A stretch of DNA of 64,000 nt, taken from DSQK01 sp964550175. Its GTDB lineage: Archaea > Nanobdellota > Nanobdellia > Woesearchaeales > ARS49. The notes under the pieces are model-generated. The model was given only the letters and a program-made list of their open reading frames with translations, did not search any database and was not told where the DNA came from. A program made the translations under genes and the position numbers. Below, piece after piece: positions 16,012 through 24,080 of the stretch (its first letter is position 1; each line of letters begins with the position of its first letter). The stretch lies in assembly GCA_964550175.1 (NCBI GenBank), contig CAZJXP010000001.1:620001-684000 (forward strand), in the 5' to 3' direction.

Positions 16012-16943
16012 CCGCCGATAAGTAATTTCTTTTTTTTCTCGGGTTCTTCTTTCTTAGTTTCTTTCTTTTGGGGCGTTTTAATTTTCTTATCAATAAGCCA
16101 TTCAAATTTGGTTCGCGTTGAAGGTGCCCACGGAGCATACTTTTTGGAGAGTGAAAGAATATCTTGAACGATTGCGCGTTCGTCTTCAACTTTCCCCGCA
16201 TTGATTATTCCTGGAATGTATCCTGCGTATTCTATCTCGAGTTGCACAAGAGGGTCATGGCGGTCTGCTGTGCATCTGCCAAGAACAATAGAGTATACGC
16301 GACCGTTTTCGCGCTCAATACAGAATTGCGTCAATTTTTCTTTAACGAACACCCCGCGGTACTTCACAGGGGTCGGCGTACAAACATCAATCAATGTATG
16401 CGTGAATTCTAATAATGAGTTCTCCTGACTGTGTTTATCCAATTTTAATATTTGTTTCAGCGCTTCTGATCTGCGAAGCACATACTCTTCCCCGACAATT
16501 CCGAAACTATACGGGTCGTTTTGACCTTTGGTCTTCAAATGTCCACCTTGCTCGTTTGTGATGATGATGAACCTTTCTTCTTCAGGCGTTCCATATACGT
16601 GTTGTTCACTTTTGCCTCCTTGTGGGCAAGATGAAACGAGAAAATCTTTCGTTGGAATAGAGAATTCTTTGACTGCTGCGACAAGATTACTAATATCATT
16701 TTCCGGTTCGAGCTTCATCTCGATTTCAATACCTTGCAGTTGCGGCATTGATGGTTTACTAAAATTCTGCGTTTTAAGTAAATACCAATGAAGTGACTTA
16801 TCAACCCGTTCTGCTTCCCGATACGCGCTAAGCAAAGCGGTTTGTTGTTTTTCGGCTGACTTTGTCTTAAAGACTGCTGCAGCAAGTTCTGCTAAATCTG
16901 CGTCCGCCGCTCGTCGAGGAGGTTCATAATAATTACTGCCCAT
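15981..16943 (-). CDS. CYTH-like (triphosphate tunnel) domain protein
   Basis: The 320-residue protein has the CYTH signature E-x-E-x-K at residues 73-77 (IEIEMKL). Later strands alternate charged residues as in triphosphate-tunnel enzymes, including VFVKEKLTQFCIER and LVQLEIEYAG. It adds an N-terminal helical region (1-70) and a Lys/Glu-rich C-terminal tail. CYTH enzymes hydrolyse or cyclise triphosphate substrates such as ATP, thiamine triphosphate, inorganic triphosphate or RNA 5' ends. It faces the P-loop kinase and their 3' ends overlap by 31 bases. A TATA-like ATTTAAAT lies at about 16975-16983. The domain call rests on motifs only. Confidence 0.65.
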   Translation of the reverse strand: MGSNYYEPPRRAADADLAELAAAVFKTKSAEKQQTALLSAYREAERVDKSLHWYLLKTQNFSKPSMPQLQGIEIEMKLEPENDISNLVAAVKEFSIPTKDFLVSSCPQGGKSEQHVYGTPEEERFIIITNEQGGHLKTKGQNDPYSFGIVGEEYVLRRSEALKQILKLDKHSQENSLLEFTHTLIDVCTPTPVKYRGVFVKEKLTQFCIERENGRVYSIVLGRCTADRHDPLVQLEIEYAGYIPGIINAGKVEDERAIVQDILSLSKKYAPWAPSTRTKFEWLIDKKIKTPQKKETKKEEPEKKKKLLIGGQSFFDDKVD

Positions 16944-17099
16944 TGTTATCCCTGAATAGACGTAGCAAATAGGTGATTTAAATAACTTTCGACCATCTCA
17001 TGCAGGAAAACACAATATGAACATCAAATAATAAAGCATAAATACAAGTACACTATTTCTAAAAATAGATTCTTGCACCAACAAGAATAAAGCGTTAAT

Positions 17100-17117
17100 G
17101 CTTACGAAAAGGGTGCT
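17100..17117 (-). repeat. Right copy of imperfect inverted repeat
   Basis: GCTTACGAAAAGGGTGCT matches the reverse complement of the sequence just after tRNA-Thr (6908-6925) at 16 of 18 positions. It lies in the 190-base gap between the CYTH gene and the chromosomal membrane-protein operon, where base composition returns to that of the host. Confidence 0.45.
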
Positions 17118-17133
17118 TACTCAGGACTGAGGC

Positions 17134-17760
17134 TTACTTTTTCTTTCTCTGCGTCAACTTTCTCAATCGCACCATCAGCTTTTCCGCGTTTTTCTCGATG
17201 CGCGCTTCAGGGTTGCGTTTGATGTATTCGATGCCAATGATCGTCACTAAAAGTCCGGCAATCCCATCGTTAATCAAATCTTTCATCGTGTCGTAATTGT
17301 CGCGTTGTGCTCGAGTACCCGCCAACTCATCAAACGCGAACTCAGCAATCTCCCAGTAGGCCCCAACGGCCATCGTCGTCACGAAAATGAAGACGCCAAT
17401 CATCTTGATCGTCACGTGGATCTTGCCCGCGACATAGAGCGAATAAACTCCCAGGAACGCGAGAATCGCAACCGTCGCTGAACCAATCAGATGGGTCATG
17501 ACATCCCACCAGGAGTAATCCGAATACCAGCCGAACACAAGCCCGGCGACATGTAGGAAAACCGCGACAATGAGCAACACCTGGAATCCCCAAGGCAACG
17601 TTATGCGGTAGTTTCGTTTCGCGATTGCTGGGAGGAACGCCAACACAATCGCGACAAACACGGCGATCGCTTGAAGATAGGCTCCTTGCCAAATCGAGAT
17701 GGGCAACAACGTCATCAACAACGTTTGCAATATCCAGGTGATGCTATTTCGAAGGTTCAT
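17134..17760 (-). CDS. Membrane protein, paralogue of the next gene
   Basis: This 208-residue protein has five or six predicted membrane helices and a basic C-terminal tail. It shares with its upstream neighbour the pattern WWDxxxHxxGSA, a GKIHVT loop, GAYWEIAEFA and a D-rich DTMKDLxxD segment, so the two arose by tandem duplication. Conserved Trp, Asp, His and Glu within the membrane resemble the uncharacterised YjdF/DUF2238 group. It is the last gene of the six-gene export operon and overlaps the previous gene by four bases. Its role in that system is unknown. Confidence 0.75.
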   Translation of the reverse strand: MNLRNSITWILQTLLMTLLPISIWQGAYLQAIAVFVAIVLAFLPAIAKRNYRITLPWGFQVLLIVAVFLHVAGLVFGWYSDYSWWDVMTHLIGSATVAILAFLGVYSLYVAGKIHVTIKMIGVFIFVTTMAVGAYWEIAEFAFDELAGTRAQRDNYDTMKDLINDGIAGLLVTIIGIEYIKRNPEARIEKNAEKLMVRLRKLTQRKKK

Positions 17761-18350
17761 GCGAGGAGTTTCTCCAAGTTTTTCTCAATCATAGGCTCAG
17801 GGAGGTTTTTCATGTATTTAACACCTAGTGTCGCAACGACCAACGCAGCAAGCGCGTCGGTGATGAGGTCAAAATTCGTATCCGCATTATCGGGCTGATT
17901 GTTCGTGCCGAGGAACCGGTCGCTGGCGAACTCAGCCATTTCCCAGATTGCGCCGACCGCGATCGCGGTGAAAAAAACGAACACGCCAATCAGGTTGACC
18001 GTCACATGAATCTTTCCGCCGCGGTACAATGCGAACGTCGCCAAGAATCCCAAAAGCGCGATCATCGCCGAGCCAAGGAAATGAAGCAGGATGTCCCACC
18101 AGGCGAACCGGTCATAAAACCCGAGCGTCCCACCGACGATGTGCAGGGTCATCACGGAAACAAGGAACAATTCCATTGTCCAAGGTAGGTGCTCGTGAGC
18201 GTTTCTTTTTATCATCGCAGGAACGAACGAAATGAGAATGGTCGTCACCGCAAGCAGCGCGTGGAGGTATTCTTTTTGCGCGCCGGCGATGCAAGCAAGA
18301 ACCACCAATATGGACGTTAACGACCAGCTTATCAGCGTTCGAAGCTTCAT
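17757..18350 (-). CDS. Membrane protein, tandem paralogue (DUF2238-like)
   Basis: The 197-residue form starts at MKLRTL, where TGATG joins it to the upstream permease stop; the longer frame to 18464 lies inside the permease gene. It has about five membrane helices with WWDILLHFLGSA, GKIHVTVNLIG and GAIWEMAEFA, each shared with the following gene. The conserved His and acidic residues in membrane context suggest an ion- or lipid-binding site. It is coupled to a MacB-type permease and so probably serves the same export or envelope process. Confidence 0.75.
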   Translation of the reverse strand: MKLRTLISWSLTSILVVLACIAGAQKEYLHALLAVTTILISFVPAMIKRNAHEHLPWTMELFLVSVMTLHIVGGTLGFYDRFAWWDILLHFLGSAMIALLGFLATFALYRGGKIHVTVNLIGVFVFFTAIAVGAIWEMAEFASDRFLGTNNQPDNADTNFDLITDALAALVVATLGVKYMKNLPEPMIEKNLEKLLA

Positions 18351-19567
18351 CAGCGCCTCATCGCATCCACAGGATTTAAACGTGATGCTTGGACGGCCGG
18401 CAGCGTTCCGGCCAAACTGCCGATGACGAACGAAAACACGAGCGCGCCGACAATCAAGTACCAAGGAAACGCCGCTTGAATCAAGCCAGGACCGAGCACT
18501 TGGGTCGCAATAATCTGCACGCCGAGACTGAGCGCGGCCCCCAACACGATGCCAATCGCTCCGCCGACAAGCCCCAGGAATCCTGACTCGATTACGAACA
18601 GGAACAGGATATTCTTGTTGCTTGCTCCGACGGCCTTCATCAACCCAATCTCGCTCGTTCGCTCCAATACCGAAGTATACATCGTGTTCATGATGCCAAT
18701 CCCGCCAACAAGCAAAGCTATTCCCGCAATGCCCGCAAGCACCGCAGTCACGATGTTCAGCACGGTCCCGAGCGTTTCCAACAATTGGCCTGATGTTTGC
18801 ACGGTGAAGTCCTCGCGGTTCTTCTCAACATCCCGGAACTGGCGCAACGCGCGCGAAATGCGTTCTCCGACATCCTCGGGCTCCTGTCCCGGCAGGCTTT
18901 GCACTATGATCGCGCTCACTTCATCTTCGGCATCATACAAATCACGCATTGACTCCTCGGGCATCAACACTGTGTTGTCCACCTGCGGCTGGCCGGACTT
19001 TTCGAGGATGCCCACGAGCTCGAATGCGCGGTTGTTGATGGTCAAACGATCTCCCACCCGCAACGCCTGCTCGAACTGGTCGCCTTCCGCGTAATTGCTC
19101 CCGACAACAATACGGGCTTGATCCCCTTGCTGCAGCAACCGTCCGTGCGCCGCGCGCAGCCGGAACATCTCCTCAATCAGTTTTTGCCCGTCCTGATTCG
19201 CAGGCATGCTGCCAACAAACGTGAAATCAGTCAAATCGTTGAACTCGACCTCGGCAGATTTCAGTAACCGTTGGGCGGCAGTTTCAACTCCCGCAACCCG
19301 TTCAACCCGGTCAAAGTCGTCGGTCGTGAGCTTCGCAACGGTTCCTTGCCCGGGCGGCCCGAACGACAACGATTTCGCCTGAATGATGATGCGATCAGTT
19401 CCCAACGCGGAAAACTGCGCGCCAACGGCCGTCTTCAATCCCTGCCCTAAACTAATCAGAGAAACAATAGCCGCGATGCCGATAAAAATGCCGAGAATCG
19501 TGAGCCAGGCCCGCAAGCGCCGCTTGCTGAACGTCGCTATGGCTGACTTGACGTAGAACCGAATCAT
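18350..19567 (-). CDS. MacB/FtsX-type ABC transporter permease (second copy)
   Basis: The 405-residue protein has the MacB layout: one N-terminal helix (about 18-42), a large extracellular MacB_PCD-like domain (about 45-240), then three C-terminal helices in an FtsX domain. GIGIMNTMYTSVLERTSEIGLMKAVGA is the conserved FtsX loop. Family members are mechanotransmission ABC systems moving lipoproteins, peptides or drugs rather than classic channel importers. It has the same length as the upstream permease and is clearly paralogous, so the pair probably forms a heterodimer with the LolD-like ATPase encoded in the same operon. It overlaps its neighbours by four bases or fewer. Confidence 0.9.
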   Translation of the reverse strand: MIRFYVKSAIATFSKRRLRAWLTILGIFIGIAAIVSLISLGQGLKTAVGAQFSALGTDRIIIQAKSLSFGPPGQGTVAKLTTDDFDRVERVAGVETAAQRLLKSAEVEFNDLTDFTFVGSMPANQDGQKLIEEMFRLRAAHGRLLQQGDQARIVVGSNYAEGDQFEQALRVGDRLTINNRAFELVGILEKSGQPQVDNTVLMPEESMRDLYDAEDEVSAIIVQSLPGQEPEDVGERISRALRQFRDVEKNREDFTVQTSGQLLETLGTVLNIVTAVLAGIAGIALLVGGIGIMNTMYTSVLERTSEIGLMKAVGASNKNILFLFVIESGFLGLVGGAIGIVLGAALSLGVQIIATQVLGPGLIQAAFPWYLIVGALVFSFVIGSLAGTLPAVQASRLNPVDAMRR

Positions 19568-20781
19568 TCGTACCTCAACGCCTCAACGGGCGGAAGACGG
19601 GCAGCCTGATACGCGGGAAGGACACCTGACAACACACCAACGACGAACGCGAACACGAGAGCCCCAATGAGCAGATACGCCGGGAATATCGCGCGGATAA
19701 GCGGGCTGCCAAACGCGCTCGAAGCAATGACTTCAACGAGCTTGCTCAACCCCATGCCGATAACGATGCCAATCAATCCCCCGACAAGTCCTAATAAACC
19801 TGATTCAAACACGAACAGAAGCAAGACATTCTTGTTGCGGGCGCCGACGGCTTTCATCACGCCAATTTCGCTTGTCCTCTCCAACACCGCGGTGTACATC
19901 GTGTTCATGATTCCGATGGCGCCAACCAATAATGAGATGGATGCGATTCCGATCAGCACCGTTTGAATGATTCCAAAGATGGATGTGAACACGGCAAGGA
20001 GCTCTTCCGGAGATTGCACCTCGAAATCTTCCTTGCCCTCATCGACATCGTGGGCTTTTCGCAGCTCACGTTCCATACGTTCCTGCACGACGGAGATATC
20101 CTGGCCTTGCTCGATGCGCACGCCGATAAAGCTCGTCTCCTCGTTATCTAACTCGAATATCTCGCGCATGATTTCCTCATCAATCAACACGCCGCCATCC
20201 GTTCCCGGGTCGCCGATGCGCTTGAGAATGCCAACCACTTCAAACTCGCGGTCGTTCACGATGACCGTATCCCCTAACCGTACTTTTCTATCCAGAATTT
20301 CGGTTCGCGCAAAATCATTTCCGATGATGATTTTGCCATGCTCGCCGCCATCGAACCATTTACCTTGCTCCAATTCCCATGTGCCGATTTCGATCGCCAA
20401 ATTGCGTTCTTTCGTGTCTTCGGGGATGCCTGAAACATACACGGGCACGTTTTCGTCGTCCAACGAAATCAAACCCGGCTTGAACACATAGGTTGTGGCT
20501 TCGTCAACGCCTGTTACGCGCGCAAGACGGTCCTTGTCGCTCACCGTCAATTGCGCAGCATTCGATTCAAACCCGCCGAACGTCCCTTTCGGCTGAACGA
20601 AAATCTTGTCGGCTCCAATCTTGCTGAACTGTTCCTGGATCGCGACCTGCAAGCCTTCGCTTAAACTAACCAACGCCACGACTGCAGCAATACCGACAAA
20701 AATCCCTATCATTGTCAGCCAAGAACGGAGTTTGCGATGCACCAAGCTGCGCATCGCGTATTTTGCAGAATTGAGCAACAT
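19564..20781 (-). CDS. MacB/FtsX-type ABC transporter permease (first copy)
   Basis: This 405-residue paralogue of the next permease starts at MLLNSAKY, just after the CARDB-protein stop; the ATG at 20817 lies inside the preceding gene. It has an N-terminal helix, an extracellular domain (about 45-245) and three C-terminal helices. The conserved segment GAIGIMNTMYTAVLERTSEIGVMKAVGA marks the FtsX domain. The presence of two different permeases suggests an obligate heterodimer. The adjacent secreted CARDB-like protein is a likely extracellular partner. The substrate is unknown. Confidence 0.9.
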   Translation of the reverse strand: MLLNSAKYAMRSLVHRKLRSWLTMIGIFVGIAAVVALVSLSEGLQVAIQEQFSKIGADKIFVQPKGTFGGFESNAAQLTVSDKDRLARVTGVDEATTYVFKPGLISLDDENVPVYVSGIPEDTKERNLAIEIGTWELEQGKWFDGGEHGKIIIGNDFARTEILDRKVRLGDTVIVNDREFEVVGILKRIGDPGTDGGVLIDEEIMREIFELDNEETSFIGVRIEQGQDISVVQERMERELRKAHDVDEGKEDFEVQSPEELLAVFTSIFGIIQTVLIGIASISLLVGAIGIMNTMYTAVLERTSEIGVMKAVGARNKNVLLLFVFESGLLGLVGGLIGIVIGMGLSKLVEVIASSAFGSPLIRAIFPAYLLIGALVFAFVVGVLSGVLPAYQAARLPPVEALRYE

Positions 20782-20783
20782 CG

Positions 20784-22022
20784 TTATCGTTTCTTGCGGA
20801 ACCTGCGGTAGGCCCACCAGGAGCCAACGCTGACTACAAGCAAGACCACCACGAGAATGCCGAAACTACCGCCGGAGGTTCCTAATTGCGCCGGGGTGTA
20901 GCGCGTAATCGACAAGGTCAACCCATTACTGTACTTCTTGTTGTTTCCGTCGCGGTACTCCATAACCAACGGGAGCTCAATGGAGTCATCCGCCTTGCGG
21001 GTTAACGCCAACTTGAATTCGGCCGTCTCATAATCGTCAGAATCAATTTTTCCGACATAGGCTTCGGGCGCACTGACAATCACGTACTCTTCCGTCGGAT
21101 TCAGGCGAGCCGTTAGGAATTTGACATCGCTGACGCCGCGATTCACGAATCGAATGATGACTTCGCCCGTCGAAACGTCCGACGTGAGCTCGGTGCTGTC
21201 GACATAAACGCTAAGTTCAGGGTCGCTTCCGACAATTACTCCAACGATTTCATCCCGTGTCCTATTTGCGCCCGTAGGATCATAATAAAGAATGCTCAAC
21301 GGAATCTTGTACGGACGGTTCTCGGCGTCCGGATTCGTGATGAGCGTGAACGACAGCGTTTCCGATGCGCCCGGCGCAAGCGAATCAAGGGTCTTTTCTG
21401 TTCCTGATCCGAGGGGAGTGAACGGCAATTCTAACGTGCTAATGCCCGTCGTTGTCGTTACCTGCGTCAACAATCGCAATTGCGCCCGTATTGACCGCAA
21501 GGTCGTGTCGGCCTTGTTGCGCAACACCACATCGATGCGCATGGTCTCGCCCGGAGCGACAGTCTCGGGAACGGTCAGGACAGAATCAATCGCGAGCACG
21601 GCATCGATGCTCTTCACCTGCAACGTGACTTCCGCAATTTCGGGCGTGTCAGCCGCGTATCGTTGCAGCTCAATCCGCAATTGCGCCGGACCACTCGGAG
21701 CATCAGAAGCGACTCGGACGCGGAAATAGGCGACGGCAGACTGGCTCGGACCTAATTTGCCCAATGATTTCGTTGCTTCAGCGACACTGAAGATGTCTTG
21801 TTGAGGAATCGTGACAAACACATTTGTCGCATCGCTCGTTCCTCGGTTTTCAACGCGCAACCAGAGATCGACATAGTCGCCCGGCGTCGCCGGCGAAGGG
21901 TCAGAATTCACTTCAACAACATAGAGCGCAGGGTTTGTCCCTGACACTTGGCTGGATGAGTATTCTTGCGCGTATACTGCGGGTGCGAGGATGAGCAATA
22001 ATAGCAGGATCGGGTATTTCAT
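20784..22022 (-). CDS. Exported CARDB/S-layer-like protein with C-terminal anchor
   Basis: The 412-residue protein has a signal peptide ending near AVYAQ (residues 1-18). Three or so immunoglobulin-like beta repeats follow, each with a phrase such as PGDYVDLWLRVENRGT or PGETMRIDVVLRNKADT typical of CARDB/COG1361 domains. A single C-terminal membrane helix (about 385-405) ends in a basic tail, so the protein projects from the cell face. It sits between the ABC ATPase and two MacB-type permeases and may bind substrate or link the transporter to the envelope. The domain identification is by pattern; the role is inferred. Confidence 0.8.
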   Translation of the reverse strand: MKYPILLLLLILAPAVYAQEYSSSQVSGTNPALYVVEVNSDPSPATPGDYVDLWLRVENRGTSDATNVFVTIPQQDIFSVAEATKSLGKLGPSQSAVAYFRVRVASDAPSGPAQLRIELQRYAADTPEIAEVTLQVKSIDAVLAIDSVLTVPETVAPGETMRIDVVLRNKADTTLRSIRAQLRLLTQVTTTTGISTLELPFTPLGSGTEKTLDSLAPGASETLSFTLITNPDAENRPYKIPLSILYYDPTGANRTRDEIVGVIVGSDPELSVYVDSTELTSDVSTGEVIIRFVNRGVSDVKFLTARLNPTEEYVIVSAPEAYVGKIDSDDYETAEFKLALTRKADDSIELPLVMEYRDGNNKKYSNGLTLSITRYTPAQLGTSGGSFGILVVVLLVVSVGSWWAYRRFRKKR

Positions 22023-22025
22023 CAG

Positions 22026-22730
22026 TCACCTTTTGGAACGTTCTTCTTTAATAATCTGCCCATCACGCAAAACGCACATCCGGTCGGCGTGCTTCGCGAG
22101 AGCGGGGTCGTGCGTGACGATGATGAGCGTTTTTCCCTCTTCTTTATGGAGCTGTTCCAGCAATTTTAACACGAGTTCGCCCGAAGCGGTGTCCAGGTTT
22201 CCGGTCGGTTCGTCCGCGAGAATAATTTCGGGGTTGTTCGCCAATGCCCGCGCGATGCTCACACGCTGCTGCTGGCCGCCGGACAATTCGCTCGGGCGGT
22301 GATGCATTCGGTCAGCGAGCCCGACTTTCGTCAACAGCTCCTTTCCTCGGGCGTCGGCAACATCCTGCGGCGTATCTTGAAACATCAACGGCAGCGTGAC
22401 GTTTTCGAGCGCCGTGAGCGTTCCGATGAGATTGAACCGTTGGAAGACAAACCCGATGCGTTTCCCGCGGATTTGGGCGAGGTCGCTTTCGTGCAAGTGC
22501 GCGATGTCCTGACCGTAAAGATAGATGTGCCCTTTTGTCGGAACGTCCAAGCAGCCAATCATGTTCATGCTCGTGCTTTTTCCCGAGCCAGAGGCCCCCA
22601 TGATACTGACGAACTCCCCTTTGTGGATGTTCAGCTTCAGCCCACGCAACGCCGCAACCTGCACTTTTCCCATCTTATAGACCTTCCAGACGTCCTGGAG
22701 AGAGATGAGCACATTTTTTGCGGGTTTCAC
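22026..22730 (-). CDS. LolD/MacB-type ABC transporter ATPase
   Basis: The 234-residue ATPase has Walker A GASGSGKST, a Q-loop VFQRFNL, signature LSGGQQQR, Walker B IILADEPTGNLD and switch His in VTHD. The DEPTGNLD sequence and the downstream FtsX permeases place it in the MacB/LolD (LPT-like) exporter class. It is the first gene of an operon running to 17134: ATPase, CARDB protein, two permeases, two small membrane proteins. A TATA-like TTTTTATAA on the minus strand at about 22750-22758 lies 20-28 bases upstream, favouring a leaderless transcript. Confidence 0.95.
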   Translation of the reverse strand: MKPAKNVLISLQDVWKVYKMGKVQVAALRGLKLNIHKGEFVSIMGASGSGKSTSMNMIGCLDVPTKGHIYLYGQDIAHLHESDLAQIRGKRIGFVFQRFNLIGTLTALENVTLPLMFQDTPQDVADARGKELLTKVGLADRMHHRPSELSGGQQQRVSIARALANNPEIILADEPTGNLDTASGELVLKLLEQLHKEEGKTLIIVTHDPALAKHADRMCVLRDGQIIKEERSKR

Positions 22731-22749
22731 GCGTATTCAGATGCTTTTG

Positions 22750-22785
22750 CTTATAAAAACAATTCGGTGCGCAATCTTTTTAAAC
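22750..22785. promoter_or_regulatory. Divergent TATA boxes between ABC operon and membrane-protein pair
   Basis: TTATAAAAA at 22751-22759 is a TATA box on the minus strand for the ABC ATPase at 22730. CTTTTTAAAC at 22776-22785 is one on the plus strand, 16-25 bases before the ATG at 22801 and 22-31 before the alternative ATG at 22807. Confidence 0.45.
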
Positions 22786-22800
22786 CAACCTCCACGGAAC

Positions 22801-23397
22801 ATGACCATGATCGATGAACGGGAAGAACGTGCTCGCGAACGCAACAAGCGCATTCTGAGCTGGGTTATTGTGTTCCTCATGGTGTCCAGCGTCGCGGGAT
22901 TCTACTTTGGAAGCTCGGACACTACCAAGGTGAAGTACAACGGAATCACGTTCACTCCCACGTCGCAGGGAGTTTCGGCAAAGATTGATGGCGAACGGTA
23001 CCTGTTCAATTTTCTGCCAGCGCAAGTCGAGGGCATAGCGGTCGATCCCTCGGTGGTTTCGCTTCTGAGCAGCCCATTGCTTTTCGTGACCTATGACCCT
23101 GCATCAAACTATAGCCAGTCCATGGCACAAGTACAGTACTACCTCTCAGACATTTTCACCGGCCGTTTCAACACGTATGTTTCGTTAGGGGTCTCCCAAA
23201 ACGCGAGTTTTCCGTTCCCTATCGTCACTTGCGCAAATGCGACGGCTGCCGAGCCGACAATCCTGCTCGCGGAATCAAATTTTACGTCAGTCACTTTGGA
23301 GGGGTCATGCATCACGGCAACCGCGGCGTTCAATGAGGACGTTCTCCGCATCGCGGACAAGCTGGTGTATTTGCGTTTGGGCGTGATGAACCAATGA
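22801..23397 (+). CDS. Single-pass membrane protein, tandem paralogue A
   Basis: The 198-residue protein begins at MTMIDE; the second ATG at 22807 is equally plausible. A charged N-terminus precedes one membrane helix at about residues 18-38, and a roughly 150-residue domain follows on the far side. The domain has several N-x-S/T sites and Cys pairs (IVTCANA, GSCITA). Its C-terminal half, including a Cys before a helix ending DKLVYLRLGVMNQ, resembles the next gene's end, indicating a tandem duplication. No known family is recognised. The two genes overlap by ATGA. Confidence 0.7.
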   Translation: MTMIDEREERARERNKRILSWVIVFLMVSSVAGFYFGSSDTTKVKYNGITFTPTSQGVSAKIDGERYLFNFLPAQVEGIAVDPSVVSLLSSPLLFVTYDPASNYSQSMAQVQYYLSDIFTGRFNTYVSLGVSQNASFPFPIVTCANATAAEPTILLAESNFTSVTLEGSCITATAAFNEDVLRIADKLVYLRLGVMNQ

Positions 23398-24080
23398 GCC
23401 TTGATCCATCCATTGACGGGGTGCTTCACGTGCCGAAACCATCAATGAAAGCGCCCGAAATCTCGCCCGAAAGCGAACCGAAATCAACGATTCTTTTTTG
23501 GGCAGTCGGCATCATCATTCTATTGATCGTCGGCATATTCCTTATACGCGCGTTTTATCATCCTGCCCCTCTCCGTGGCGAGATACAAACCTATCACGGA
23601 TGGGAGTTTGAGAAAGTATTCGGGCTGTGGCAGACCATCTGGCAACAAGATGATGTTCAACTCATCCTGAACTTCCATTATCTTCCGCAGGAGAGCATGA
23701 ACACAACCGTTCATGCGCAAAACTCCTGGAACGCAACTGCGTTCGATCGCGACAAAATAATCATTGCTTTCGACCCTTCCGTAGATGACCAAACCTACAC
23801 TCAACTTGCCGCAACAGAAATTGCGTTCAAGCTTTCCGCGCTTGGTGTTAATGTGTCAACAGGATACACCAAAAATAGCACTGGCGATTTTCCTGACCGC
23901 CCGATTGTGAGCTGCAAAACCCCGAACACGAGCGTCATCATCCTTTCCCAGGCGTCGAACGGTACTGCGACGTTGTACTTGCAAGACACGTGCATGACGC
24001 TTACGGGCGAAAAAGAAGAGTTACTCCGTGCTACGGACCGTGTCCTGTACGCGTTCTACGGAATCGCGACCCTGCAATGA
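23394..24080 (+). CDS. Single-pass membrane protein, tandem paralogue B
   Basis: This 228-residue protein has a Pro/Glu-rich cytosolic N-terminus, one membrane helix at about residues 33-53 and an external domain rich in N-x-S/T sites. Two cysteines occupy the same places as in the preceding gene (IVSCKTP and DTCMTL), followed by a similar C-terminal helix ending YAFYGIATLQ. The paired cysteines may form a disulfide outside the cell. It is coupled on both sides by ATGA overlaps, so it is co-expressed with paralogue A and with a methyltransferase. The function is unknown. Confidence 0.7.
   Translation: MSLDPSIDGVLHVPKPSMKAPEISPESEPKSTILFWAVGIIILLIVGIFLIRAFYHPAPLRGEIQTYHGWEFEKVFGLWQTIWQQDDVQLILNFHYLPQESMNTTVHAQNSWNATAFDRDKIIIAFDPSVDDQTYTQLAATEIAFKLSALGVNVSTGYTKNSTGDFPDRPIVSCKTPNTSVIILSQASNGTATLYLQDTCMTLTGEKEELLRATDRVLYAFYGIATLQ

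Larger units (their letters stand above)
6908..17117. mobile_element. Putative integrated element beside tRNA-Thr
   Basis: The block between the tRNA-Thr and the MacB operon is visibly AT-richer than its surroundings. It starts with a tyrosine integrase and carries mostly unrecognised or conflict-type genes: a PIN-like protein, a MoxR/VWA cassette and a CYTH protein. Imperfect 18-base inverted copies lie at 6908-6925 and 17100-17117. No clean direct-repeat attachment pair was found, and no replication gene is obvious. The limits are therefore approximate, and the block may be a degraded or non-mobile island rather than a complete element. Confidence 0.5.

Noticed and set aside
16944..17133. 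tRNA 3'-end direct repeat (attR) at the right side of the island
   Set aside because: I found no direct copy of the tRNA-Thr 3' half. Only the 18-base inverted match at 17100-17117 stands out.
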